Below are positions 1 through 7,599 of a stretch of 41,884 nucleotides of DNA, one piece after another; within the stretch, counting starts at the first letter, position 1, and the number at the start of each line of letters is the position of its first letter. The position numbers and the translations under genes are program-made. Location of the stretch: assembly GCA_030681615.1 (NCBI GenBank), contig JAUXSA010000123.1, positions 1 through 41,884 of the forward strand. The letters are read 5' to 3'. The notes below the pieces were generated by a model. That model was not told where the DNA came from, searched no databases, and saw only the letters and a list, made by a program, of their open reading frames with translations. The DNA comes from Bacteroidota bacterium (GTDB taxonomy: Bacteria; Bacteroidota; Bacteroidia; B-17B0; Aurantibacillaceae).

Positions 1-304
1 GTTCGTCACCAATATCTTCGGCAGTACTATTTTCATCGGCCAATAAAAATCCGGAAGTTTTTCTTTTGTATCCGCGACTAAGTGTTGCTAGTTTTGGTTC
101 TTCCTGGCGCAATAAACGAATTAAATATTCTACAAGAGGCGTTTTTCCAGCGCCCCCAACAGATAAATTGCCCACACCAATAGTGTGAACATCAAATTTG
201 GTGACTTTTAAAAAGTGCCCGTCGTACAAACGGTTCCTTAATAAGGTAATTAAGCCGTAAATAAATGCGATCGGTTGCAGCAGTATTTTTAACCCGGGAT
301 TCAA
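1..304 (-). CDS. lpxK: Tetraacyldisaccharide 4'-kinase, N-terminal part (LpxK), runs off the window
   Basis: Reading the minus strand from 304 gives about 101 residues. They include a membrane-proximal N-terminus (KILLQPIAFIYGLITLLRNR), a P-loop-like segment GVGNLSVGGAGKTPLVEYL and the downstream LSRGYKRKTSGF and ADENS...DIGDE blocks typical of LpxK. LpxK phosphorylates the 4' position of the lipid A disaccharide precursor at the inner membrane, so this implies lipopolysaccharide synthesis. No ATG lies in frame after the upstream TAA. The best start is TTG at 302-304, just before the conserved block. The C-terminus lies beyond base 1. The family call is firm; the exact start is less so. Confidence 0.9.
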   Translation of the reverse strand, partial: MNPGLKILLQPIAFIYGLITLLRNRLYDGHFLKVTKFDVHTIGVGNLSVGGAGKTPLVEYLIRLLRQEEPKLATLSRGYKRKTSGFLLADENSTAEDIGDE

Positions 305-365
305 ACAGGTTAAATATGCTTATTTTTTTCGAAAAATTAAAATTTAATATAATAGAGCTTTCGAT

Positions 366-1148
366 CTATTCGCCACCCGCGCCCGCGGCTCCATCTGTCT
401 GGAAGCCTTTTTGCGGCTGTTGAGGATCAAATTTGATATCGTAAAAAGTAGAGCCCCTGTGGTAACTTACCGCTAAAACCGAGGTTTTATCCCAATCAGT
501 GAGCTTTTCCTTGGTCATATTGGTAATGGTTTTAATGCAAGAATTAATATTCTTTAATTTCCATTTTGCAACGTTTGTTTTTGGGTGCCATCTTACAAAA
601 TATAATTTTTGCTCTTTACCAGCATTACAAACGCCGCCATCAGATTTAGACTTAGTGAAAGCCTGTATAAAGATCAACATATAAGTTGTATCGCCAACAA
701 CTTTTTCAAAAAGCACTTTTTTAATTTCAGGGTCTCTGCAAATAGAATCATTAACACAATAGGTTAGGTTAGTGTCCTTATTGGCAATGTTAATGCATAA
801 TTGAATGGGTGGTTGTTTTGTTTTAAGTTTTGGATTAGGGTAGGTTGTTTTAACCCAAAACGACATTTTTTTCTTTCTTTGTTCTAAACGCAAAGCATTT
901 CTTAAAGAGTCATTTCTAAGTTTTCTTTCCTTATAAAAAACTTTTTTACCCGTAATCGGGTCAATCTCTGTTTCTAGAGGCAGCGTTAGCTCCAGCAACT
1001 CTTCCGGGGTTTTTTCTTCCTCAATTTCGGCGCCGGTAGAATCTACCTTGGCAACCTTTGTTTTAGTTTTTGTCTTTGTTTTTGTCTTTGTTTGGCCATT
1101 CATTGCAAATGACACAAAAAGTAAAGCAATAATTAATAATCTATACAT
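366..1148 (-). CDS. Secreted hypothetical protein with N-terminal Lys-Thr repeat
   Basis: A 260-residue protein of unrecognised family. Residues 1-18 form a signal peptide (hydrophobic stretch ending near FAMNGQ), so it is probably exported to the periplasm or outer membrane. The mature N-terminus is a run of about six Lys-Thr pairs encoded by a 12-bp DNA repeat, then an acidic linker (EEEKTPEELLE). The rest is a Lys-rich domain with scattered cysteines (NIANKDTNLTYCVNDSICRD, GGVCNAGKEQKLYFVRWHP) whose alternating pattern suggests beta structure. It lies 61 bp after the lpxK start on the same strand, so it is probably transcribed separately. Function not assigned. Confidence 0.75.
   Translation of the reverse strand: MYRLLIIALLFVSFAMNGQTKTKTKTKTKTKVAKVDSTGAEIEEEKTPEELLELTLPLETEIDPITGKKVFYKERKLRNDSLRNALRLEQRKKKMSFWVKTTYPNPKLKTKQPPIQLCINIANKDTNLTYCVNDSICRDPEIKKVLFEKVVGDTTYMLIFIQAFTKSKSDGGVCNAGKEQKLYFVRWHPKTNVAKWKLKNINSCIKTITNMTKEKLTDWDKTSVLAVSYHRGSTFYDIKFDPQQPQKGFQTDGAAGAGGE
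1057..1093. repeat. 12-bp tandem repeat encoding Lys-Thr pairs
   Basis: A T/G-rich repeat (unit close to GTCTTTGTTTTT on the plus strand) occurs about three times inside the 366-1148 gene. It encodes alternating Lys-Thr just after the signal peptide. Gain or loss of a unit keeps the frame, so length variation between strains is likely. Confidence 0.7.
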
Positions 1149-1234
1149 ATAGCGAAAATAATAAAATTTTTAAATGTGGCTTACCCTTATATAAAATTTT
1201 TCTTTACAACCCATTCTTAATAACGTGGTAATGT

Positions 1235-1882
1235 TTAAAACTGCCCGTTCTCAACTAGCTTAATAGCGCGTTCTATCATTATATCCTCCACCCGGGCATC
1301 GTATTCGGTTTTCATGTTATTCCCAAATAAACGGGCCAGGGTTTGCCACATAGCCGCCTGGAAACTACCCCTGAGCTGTTTTACCACATCATAAGTTGTT
1401 TTACCTGATTCGCGGTCGATCAGCTTCATTAATACTTTTCCCTGCGAAACTGTTAAGTTCTTTAATTCATCCTCAAATTCACTTCTAAGATCTTTTTCGC
1501 ATACTTTTAAAAATGCTTTCTTCAGATCTTCATCCTGCATTTTTTCAAGGGCTTTATCATATTCTTTAAGCTTTGCGGCAGCCAAGATGGCGTATGGGTA
1601 TACTTTTTTTACATTGTGTTTTGTTCTTGTCCATTGCTCGTATTGGCGGGGAGTTCTATAAACATATTCAGTACAAACATAAACAGTATTTAAAAGCACT
1701 AAAGGAAGGGTATCGCCATTTACTATCTCGGCCCTGCAACGGAAACCCACTTTTGGTGGAACGGTAAAGTCTTGCGTGTTTGTTTGAGATTTATAAGAAG
1801 ATGAGGTAAGGCCTATAATAATAAAGGCCATTGTTTTTAAAAATGAATTATTGAAAGAATATTTTAAAAAATAACTGCTCAT
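1235..1882 (-). CDS. DUF4294 family protein
   Basis: A 215-residue protein with a hydrophobic N-terminal segment (about residues 18-32), followed by the conserved DUF4294 core. Recognisable blocks are VYPYAILAAAKLKEYDKAL (about 95-113), LTVSQGKVLMKLIDRESGKT (about 143-162) and RGSFQAAMWQTLARLFGNN (about 171-189). The family is conserved across Bacteroidota, is probably exported, and has no established function. An internal Met at residue 18 would give a shorter signal-like N-terminus and is an alternative start. It lies 86 bp upstream of the 366-1148 gene on the same strand, so co-transcription is possible. Confidence 0.85.
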   Translation of the reverse strand: MSSYFLKYSFNNSFLKTMAFIIIGLTSSSYKSQTNTQDFTVPPKVGFRCRAEIVNGDTLPLVLLNTVYVCTEYVYRTPRQYEQWTRTKHNVKKVYPYAILAAAKLKEYDKALEKMQDEDLKKAFLKVCEKDLRSEFEDELKNLTVSQGKVLMKLIDRESGKTTYDVVKQLRGSFQAAMWQTLARLFGNNMKTEYDARVEDIMIERAIKLVENGQF

Positions 1883-1971
1883 CTAATCCTTTATTATCTT
1901 GTACGTTAAAGGTAACCTACAAGTTGCATACCAAAGCATGTTAAAATTTCCTTATAATTTTCAATAGGCTC

Positions 1972-3456
1972 TTAATTTAGCCTGTTTGTTTTCCATTGGC
2001 TTTTTTTAACAGGGTTTTCACCCGATCCGGCCTGTTTAGTCTTATTACCTTCAAAAATTATAGAACCTGCAATAGCCGCTAATTCGGCGTACTCTTCGTT
2101 TTTAACATTTAAGACCTCGGGTGTAAAATATTTTGCAATAAACCCCGTGTCAAAGTTACCACTCACAAAAGCTTCATGCTTTAAAACAAATTTACAAAAG
2201 TCTAACGTTGTTTCAACACCAATTATTGTATAATCATCAATAGCGCGAAGCATTTTTTCAATGGCTTCGGTTCTGTCTTTTCCATGCACAATTAATTTTG
2301 AGATCATTGGATCGTAGTAGATAGGAATATCCATGCCTTCTTCAAAACCATCATCCACACGTACTCCAGGGCCACTTGGTGTTTTATAAACTACCAGTTT
2401 ACCAATGTCCGGTAAAAAATTATTCATTGGGTCTTCTGCACACACCCTTACTTCCAGGGCATGGCCGTTAATTTTAAGATCTTCCTGTGTAAAGCTTAAT
2501 TTTTCGTTTCGCGCAACTTTTATTTGTTCTTTAACAAGGTCTAACCCAGTTATTAATTCCGAAACAGGATGTTCTACCTGTAAACGGGTGTTCATTTCTA
2601 AAAAATAGAAATTAAGATCAGCGTCTAATAAAAACTCAACTGTTCCCGCGCCACTATAATTGCAGGCCTTGGCAACATCTACAGCGCATTTGCCCATTTT
2701 TGCACGCAATTCAGGAGATAATACGCTGCTGGGCGCTTCTTCTATCAATTTTTGGTGGCGACGCTGGATACTGCACTCTCTTTCAAACAAATAAACGCAA
2801 TTACCATGGTTATCGGCCAATAGCTGTATCTCTATATGTCGCGGGCGACTGGCATATTTTTCAATAAAAACAGCACCATTACCAAAGGCCGATATAGCCT
2901 CGCTTATGGCCATTTTCATTTGTTCTTCTATCTCACTTTCTTTTTCAACTAAACGCATGCCTTTTCCACCACCACCGGCGCTGGCCTTTATCAATAAAGG
3001 AAAACCAACTTCTTTAGCAACTTTAACAGCTTCTTTCAGGTCGCTAATGGCTCCTTCAGAGCCGGGGATCATAGGTACTTTGTATTTTTTTGCCGTGGCT
3101 TTGGCACTGAGCTTATCGCCCATAAGATCCATACTCTCGGCACTTGGACCTATAAACGTAATACCCGCTTTTTTTACTTTCCGTGCAAAATCGGCATTCT
3201 CACTTAAAAATCCGTAACCGGGATGAATGCCATCAACGCCTAATTCTTTACAAATAGCAATAATTTTATCGCCCTGTAAATAAGATTGGGCACTTGGCGG
3301 TGGACCAACACAAACGGCCTCATCGGCATACCTCACAAAAAGCGCATTTCTATCCGCTTCAGAAAAAATGGCAACGGTTTTAATTCCCATTTCGCGGGCG
3401 CTGCGCATAATACGTAATGCAATTTCGCCACGGTTTGCTACTAAGATCTTTTTCAT
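1972..3456 (-). CDS. accC: Biotin carboxylase subunit of an acyl-CoA carboxylase (AccC/PccA type)
   Basis: A 494-residue ATP-grasp enzyme that carboxylates biotin on a carrier protein with ATP and bicarbonate. The N-terminus KKILVANRGEIALRIMRSA is diagnostic. The glycine-rich ATP loop GGGGKGM is at 161-167, and the catalytic block EMNTRLQVEHPV is at 287-298. I start at 3456 (Met before KKILVANRG), because an upstream in-frame ATG at 3498 would add 14 unrelated residues. At 494 residues it exceeds the usual ~450 of housekeeping AccC. The C-terminal tail ending QWKTNRLN resembles propionyl/acyl-CoA carboxylase subunits of Bacteroidota, so the acyl substrate is uncertain. No biotin carrier or carboxyltransferase gene is adjacent. 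It diverges from the 3554 gene. Confidence 0.93.
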   Translation of the reverse strand: MKKILVANRGEIALRIMRSAREMGIKTVAIFSEADRNALFVRYADEAVCVGPPPSAQSYLQGDKIIAICKELGVDGIHPGYGFLSENADFARKVKKAGITFIGPSAESMDLMGDKLSAKATAKKYKVPMIPGSEGAISDLKEAVKVAKEVGFPLLIKASAGGGGKGMRLVEKESEIEEQMKMAISEAISAFGNGAVFIEKYASRPRHIEIQLLADNHGNCVYLFERECSIQRRHQKLIEEAPSSVLSPELRAKMGKCAVDVAKACNYSGAGTVEFLLDADLNFYFLEMNTRLQVEHPVSELITGLDLVKEQIKVARNEKLSFTQEDLKINGHALEVRVCAEDPMNNFLPDIGKLVVYKTPSGPGVRVDDGFEEGMDIPIYYDPMISKLIVHGKDRTEAIEKMLRAIDDYTIIGVETTLDFCKFVLKHEAFVSGNFDTGFIAKYFTPEVLNVKNEEYAELAAIAGSIIFEGNKTKQAGSGENPVKKSQWKTNRLN

Positions 3457-3553
3457 TTTATTGTAAAAATTCAAATTGTTGTGGTTAAAGATAATCAATA
3501 TTCATGTTGTAAAATATCCTTTAAATGTTTTAGTTTGTTATTATCTTAGACTT

Positions 3554-4321
3554 ATGTTTTTTTACCTGTCAAAGCTACTTGGTTTTATAATTTCTCCTCT
3601 GGTATGGGTGTTTATTTTGCTGCTTTATTCTTTTAAAACCAAAGTAGAAGGCCGCGCTAAAAAATTACGAATAGCCGCAATTATGGTCTTATTCGTTTGC
3701 AGTAATTCTTTTATTGTTGACGAATGTTTCCGTCAATACGAACCTGTTACGCCTGACTACGATCTTATGACAACAAAATACGATGGCGCCATAATTTTAG
3801 GAGGAATAGGCAATGTAGATGTGCGCCTGAAAAAACTCAGTTTTGGCTGGGGAGGTGATAGGTTGTTCCAAATATTTCCTATGTACTATAATGGCAGGGT
3901 TAAAAAAATTATTTTTACCGGAGGAAGCGGCAGTATTGAGTTTCCTGAAAAAAAAGAAGGGATCTATGTGCAAAAATACTTAAGAGAAATTAATATTCCC
4001 GATAGCGCTGTAATTATTGAAACAGAAAGTAAGAACACTTACGAAAATGCGGTTTACACAAAAAAAATGTTAGATAGTTTAAAATTAAAAGGCAATTTTT
4101 TATTGGTTACCTCTGCTTACCACATGCCAAGAGCAATGGCTGTATTTAAAAAAGCCGGTTTTACAAATCTCACGCCTTATCTAACAAACAGGGTTAGTGG
4201 GTTAAGACGGTTTACTTTTGATCATTTATTTATTCCCAATCCTGATGCATTATTTTCTTTGCAAATGTTAATTCATGAATGGCTTGGCTTTATAGTTTAC
4301 AAAATAAGGGGTTATGCTTAA
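3554..4321 (+). CDS. YdcF/ElyC-like DUF218 membrane protein
   Basis: A 255-residue protein with two N-terminal membrane segments (about 10-27 and 37-50) followed by a DUF218 domain. Visible blocks are YDGAIILGGIGN, VKKIIFTGGSGS, ETESKNTYENAVYTKKML and LLVTSAYHMPRAMAVFKKAG. E. coli ElyC and SanA, from the same superfamily, affect envelope and peptidoglycan precursor homeostasis; the reaction is not settled. I chose ATG 3554 over an upstream ATG at 3476, which overlaps the accC 5' end and adds no conserved sequence. The stop overlaps the next gene's start by 8 bp, so the two are translationally coupled. Confidence 0.85.
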   Translation: MFFYLSKLLGFIISPLVWVFILLLYSFKTKVEGRAKKLRIAAIMVLFVCSNSFIVDECFRQYEPVTPDYDLMTTKYDGAIILGGIGNVDVRLKKLSFGWGGDRLFQIFPMYYNGRVKKIIFTGGSGSIEFPEKKEGIYVQKYLREINIPDSAVIIETESKNTYENAVYTKKMLDSLKLKGNFLLVTSAYHMPRAMAVFKKAGFTNLTPYLTNRVSGLRRFTFDHLFIPNPDALFSLQMLIHEWLGFIVYKIRGYA

Positions 4322-5591
4322 ATTTAATGAGGATCTTTTACAGTTCTTATGGCAGTATAAAATTTTTAAGCCTTTGCCTTTTGTTACTACAAAGGGTAAA
4401 GAGATAGTTGTTTTAAAAAATGGCGAATTAAATAAAGATTCAGGCCCCGATTTTTTTAACGCGCAAATAAAAGTTGACGATGTGGTGTTGGTTGGTAATA
4501 TTGAAGTACATATTAAAACCAGCGATTGGTTAAAACACAAACATCAGCAGGATAAAAATTATGATAATATTATTTTGCATGTGGTTTATGAACACGATGC
4601 TGACCTTGAACAGAACAAGATCAATAACGTTGAGGTGTTGGAATTAAAAAGTTTAATTGCAGAAAGTACATTAGCAACATACAATCAACTTAATTCAGCT
4701 AAAACAAAAATTGCCTGTCATAATCAGCTCGCAGGGTTAAACGATTTTAAATTTATTACCTGGCTGGAGCGTATGACCCTTGAACGTTTGGAAGGGAAGG
4801 TAAATGCGATAGAAAATTATTTTAAGTCGGTTGCCGGCGATTACACCCAAACATTTTATTTTTTATTATTGCGCAATTTTGGTTTTAAAGTAAACTCTTT
4901 ACCATTTGAATTACTGGCAAAAAATTTGCCGATTACCATTTTATTAAAACATTCAGATAATCTTTTACAGTTAGAAGCTTTGTTGTTGGGAACCTGTGGA
5001 TTGCTGGAAAACCAATTTGAAGACAAATATATCTTGCAATTGCAAAACGAGTTTGATTATTTAAAAAATAAATACCGCATAATTCCTTTAAATAAAGAGA
5101 TCTTTAAATTTTCTAAGTTGCGACCGGCAAATTTTCCGACTATTCGTTTAGCACAGTTTGCTAAATTGGTAAATACAAAACCCGGTTTATTTATTGCGCC
5201 TTACGATTTTACTAATTACGAAGAAATTGTTCTGGCCTTAAAAATAAATTTGGAAGGTTATTGGAAGAACCATTATAATATGGATGGAAAAGTAACTTCT
5301 AAAGACCTTACACTTGGTCTGAATTCGATTGAAAATTTGATAATTAATACTTTTGCGCCTTTTTATTTCTTTTATTCTAAAAGAACCTCAAAGCCCGAAA
5401 TGACCGATCTGGCTCTTGAGTTGTTAAATAACTGCGATTTTGAGAAAAATACTAAAACCAAATTGTTCGAAGAAAAAAGATCGGTGTTAAAAAACGCTGC
5501 TGATAGTCAGGCTGCAATTAACCTCTATGATAACTATTGTAGTAAAAAAGCCTGTTTAAATTGTGGCGTGGCGGCTTCGTTGTTGAAGTGA
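4314..5591 (+). CDS. DUF2851 family protein
   Basis: A 425-residue soluble protein matching DUF2851 by the N-terminal blocks EDLLQFLWQYKIF, GELNKDSGPDFFNAQIK and GNIEVHIKTSDWLKHKHQQD, and by the C-terminal Cys cluster (CSKKACLNCGVA), which could bind a metal. The family is widespread in Bacteroidota, with no proven function. The D-F-E-V-H arrangement at the N-terminus is reminiscent of nuclease-like folds, but that is only inference. It starts within the last codons of the YdcF-like gene. Confidence 0.85.
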   Translation: MLKFNEDLLQFLWQYKIFKPLPFVTTKGKEIVVLKNGELNKDSGPDFFNAQIKVDDVVLVGNIEVHIKTSDWLKHKHQQDKNYDNIILHVVYEHDADLEQNKINNVEVLELKSLIAESTLATYNQLNSAKTKIACHNQLAGLNDFKFITWLERMTLERLEGKVNAIENYFKSVAGDYTQTFYFLLLRNFGFKVNSLPFELLAKNLPITILLKHSDNLLQLEALLLGTCGLLENQFEDKYILQLQNEFDYLKNKYRIIPLNKEIFKFSKLRPANFPTIRLAQFAKLVNTKPGLFIAPYDFTNYEEIVLALKINLEGYWKNHYNMDGKVTSKDLTLGLNSIENLIINTFAPFYFFYSKRTSKPEMTDLALELLNNCDFEKNTKTKLFEEKRSVLKNAADSQAAINLYDNYCSKKACLNCGVAASLLK

Positions 5592-5612
5592 GCTTAATTT
5601 TTTATATTTTTG
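5583..5612 (+). promoter_or_regulatory. Bacteroidota-type promoter for the PspC-like gene
   Basis: TTG at 5583-5585 is followed 19 bp later by TATTTTTG at 5605-5612, matching the Bacteroidota -33/-7 consensus (TTG-N19-TAnnTTTG). The -7 box ends 4 bp before the ATG at 5617, so the transcript would be leaderless or nearly so. The -33 element overlaps the last codons of the DUF2851 gene. Confidence 0.5.
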
Positions 5613-5616
5613 TAAT

Positions 5617-5853
5617 ATGATCCGTAAAATAGTACAGTGGTTTGAACAACAAGCTTTTGGTGTTTGCGAATGGTGGGGCAAATTACTTGGCATTAGAACA
5701 ACCAAAGTGCGGATGTATTTTATCTATCTGTCTTTTTTTACATTCGGAAGCCCCATAATTATTTATTTTATTATGGCTTTTATTCTAGAACACAAAAATT
5801 ATTTTAAACCATTTAAATCGCGCAAGCGCAAAAGCGTTTGGGATATTGAATAA
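5617..5853 (+). CDS. PspC-domain small membrane protein
   Basis: A 78-residue protein with the PspC pattern: an amphipathic N-terminus (FEQQAFGVCEWWGKLLGIRTTKV), one membrane segment (about 35-57, rich in F, I and Y, with GSPIIIYFIMAF), then a basic cytoplasmic tail ending in SVWDIE. PspC proteins in proteobacteria sense envelope stress. Stand-alone copies of this length are common in Bacteroidota, and their role is undetermined. It has its own candidate promoter and lies 18 bp upstream of the coiled-coil protein gene, which it may be transcribed with. Confidence 0.8.
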   Translation: MIRKIVQWFEQQAFGVCEWWGKLLGIRTTKVRMYFIYLSFFTFGSPIIIYFIMAFILEHKNYFKPFKSRKRKSVWDIE

Positions 5854-5871
5854 CCCTTTAAAACTATTACT

Positions 5872-6759
5872 ATGAAAAAACTACTTACTATTTCGGCAAT
5901 ATGTTTTGCGGGCCTTACTTTTTCACAATCTATAAGCGTAAAGAGCGGTAACGAAAAATTTAGCACCGGTAGCCAATATGCGTTGACTACAACTATTTAT
6001 GAAAATACCGCAGATGATGCAGTAAGTGAATGGAAAAAAGTATTAAAAGATTTTAAATACGAAAAAGTAAAAGATAGCGATAACGAAGTTTTTGGAGATA
6101 ATATTTTAATAAAAGAATGGGGCAATAACCCAGTGGATATATACACAAAATTTGAAGAAGATAAAAAAGCCAGGACCGTAAAAATGAGCACAGCCGTTGA
6201 TCTTGGAGGAACCTATTTAACTTCTTCGGATAATGACAAGATCAAATTCATTGAAAAAATGATGAAGGATTTTGCCATTAAAATGACCAAAGAACCAATT
6301 ACTGCAGCGGTTAAAGCTGCAGAAAAACAACAGGAAAAATTAGAAGATGATCAGAAGGATCTTGAAAAAGATAATAAAAATTTAAAAGAAGATATTGAAG
6401 ATTACAAAAAGAAAATAACCAAAGCCGAAAAAGAAGTAGTTGAAAAAGACGGTGAGATAGAAAAGAAAAAAGGGGAGGTGCACATTCAAAAGAAGGTGGT
6501 TGATGCCAGTTCTGGTGCGGTAAGCGAACAAGCCAAGTCGTCCAAAAAAATATTAGAGAAATTAGAAGATCAGTTAAAAGATCTTGAAAAGGATAAAAAG
6601 AATTCGAAAGAGGATATTGAGGATAACAAAAAGAAAATTAAAAAAGCCGAAGACGATATAAAGAAGAACGAAGAGGCTCAAGCCAAGAAAAAAACTGAGA
6701 TTGATAACCAGAAAAAAGTGGTTGCTGAGGTTAAAAAGAAATTAGACGCGGTTAATTAA
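5872..6759 (+). CDS. Exported protein with duplicated coiled-coil domain
   Basis: A 295-residue protein. Residues 1-19 are a signal peptide ending at FSQS. Residues 20-140 form a folded domain of unknown type (YENTADDAVSEWKKVLKDF, NILIKEWGNNPVDIYTKFEE). Residues 150-292 are almost entirely K/E/D and predicted coiled coil. The coiled coil is an internal duplication: residues 155-211 (starting EKLEDDQKDLEK) match 229-285 (starting EKLEDQLKDLEK) with a 74-residue period. It is probably periplasmic or surface-associated. No enzyme motif is visible and no function is assigned. Confidence 0.8.
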   Translation: MKKLLTISAICFAGLTFSQSISVKSGNEKFSTGSQYALTTTIYENTADDAVSEWKKVLKDFKYEKVKDSDNEVFGDNILIKEWGNNPVDIYTKFEEDKKARTVKMSTAVDLGGTYLTSSDNDKIKFIEKMMKDFAIKMTKEPITAAVKAAEKQQEKLEDDQKDLEKDNKNLKEDIEDYKKKITKAEKEVVEKDGEIEKKKGEVHIQKKVVDASSGAVSEQAKSSKKILEKLEDQLKDLEKDKKNSKEDIEDNKKKIKKAEDDIKKNEEAQAKKKTEIDNQKKVVAEVKKKLDAVN

Positions 6760-6769
6760 AAAATATTTC

Positions 6770-6870
6770 GTCCCTACGGGACTCATCTCATTCTTCTATT
6801 TGATTTCTACACATATTTGATCCCTAGCGGGATCATTGAAGTAACTCTTATAAAATGTCCTGTAGGGACA
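6770..6870. repeat. Cluster of three REP-like hairpins
   Basis: Three short palindromes built on the same TCCC/GGGA core lie between convergent genes: 6770-6782 (GTCCCTACGGGAC), 6819-6834 (GATCCCTAGCGGGATC) and 6856-6870 (TGTCC, 5-nt loop, GGACA). They resemble REP elements and may also end transcription of the coiled-coil gene. No RAYT transposase is present in the window. Confidence 0.65.
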
Positions 6871-6888
6871 AAATAATCTATACGATTT

Positions 6889-7095
6889 TCAAATTTTATT
6901 TTCGTCTTTAGGTTTGATGTCTTCTGAAAGGTCTGGCAAAAAGGAAAGTATTAGTGTAGCAATTCCTGGCAATAAAACACCAATCCAGAACCAGGCTTTT
7001 GCATTTCTTCCTAAATGTTTAGCATAATAATAGGTCATTACCGGTAAGCTCATAAACATTAGCAAACCAAAAGCTATGAATCCTGCTGCCGTCAT
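6889..7095 (-). CDS. Small two-helix membrane protein
   Basis: A 68-residue protein with two membrane helices (about 3-24 and 34-53) separated by a short basic loop (YYYAKHLGRNAKAWFW), and a charged C-terminal tail (DLSEDIKPKDENK). It resembles small uncharacterised Bacteroidota membrane proteins. It lies downstream of the CMD-family gene but is separated from it by a repeat element, so it is probably transcribed separately. The low-complexity length makes this less certain than its neighbours. Confidence 0.6.
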   Translation of the reverse strand: MTAAGFIAFGLLMFMSLPVMTYYYAKHLGRNAKAWFWIGVLLPGIATLILSFLPDLSEDIKPKDENKI

Positions 7096-7113
7096 TTTAT
7101 TTCGTGTTTAAAT

Positions 7114-7247
7114 TTAACCACATAGATACATAGACAAATTTATTAAAAAGCGCTTATTTTAGGAACACATTAAGGAAGCGAGGCTTCCTTCTATGTTTAA
7201 TTGTTATTTGTCTCTTTTTTTAAAAACTATGTGCCTATGTGGTTTTA
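7114..7247. repeat. MITE-like inverted-repeat element with internal hairpin
   Basis: The left end (ACCACATAGATACATAG from about 7118) is inverted at the right end (CTATGTGCCTATGTGGT, to about 7243), giving imperfect terminal repeats of about 20 bp across 134 bp. In the middle, 7172-7190 is a perfect 8-bp stem with a 3-nt loop (AAGGAAGC / GCTTCCTT). There is no coding potential. The ends resemble those of the element at 11757-11849. Confidence 0.65.
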
Positions 7248-7255
7248 TATTTCGG

Positions 7256-7597
7256 TTATTTGTTTAACTCTTCCCAAAATTCTGCTCCACGGCGTGTGTG
7301 TGGAATAACAATGGTTCCGCCAACAATATTTGCTACTGCAAATACTTCGTAAATTTCCTCAGTTGTGCAATTTTGCTCTTTGCATTTTTCTAAATGGTAT
7401 TTAATACAGTCGTCGCAACGCAAAACCATACTTGCAACCAGGCCAAGCAGTTCTTTTGTCTTAACATTTAACGCACCTTCAGAATAAGTTTGTGTATCTA
7501 AATTAAACAGGCGTTTAATTACCAGGTTATCTTTTCCTAAAATAACTTCGTTCATTTTCGAACGGTAGTCGTTAAATTCTTTTACTTTATCACTCAT
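7256..7597 (-). CDS. Carboxymuconolactone decarboxylase (AhpD-like) family protein
   Basis: A 113-residue all-helical protein of the CMD/AhpD superfamily. The signature is the helix ELLGLVASMVLRCDDCIKYHL with Cys61-Asp-Asp-Cys64 and His68, the CxxC...H arrangement of AhpD-type disulfide reductases, followed by TTEEIYEVFAVANIVGGT. Presence of both cysteines favours a peroxidase or thiol-disulfide role over lactone decarboxylation. It is the last gene of the minus-strand run, 2 bp after the esterase gene. Confidence 0.88.
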   Translation of the reverse strand: MSDKVKEFNDYRSKMNEVILGKDNLVIKRLFNLDTQTYSEGALNVKTKELLGLVASMVLRCDDCIKYHLEKCKEQNCTTEEIYEVFAVANIVGGTIVIPHTRRGAEFWEELNK

Positions 7598-7599
7598 AT

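Noticed and set aside
3476-3553. N-terminal extension of the YdcF-like protein
   Set aside because: It overlaps the accC 5' region and promoter area, and conserved family sequence begins at 3554.
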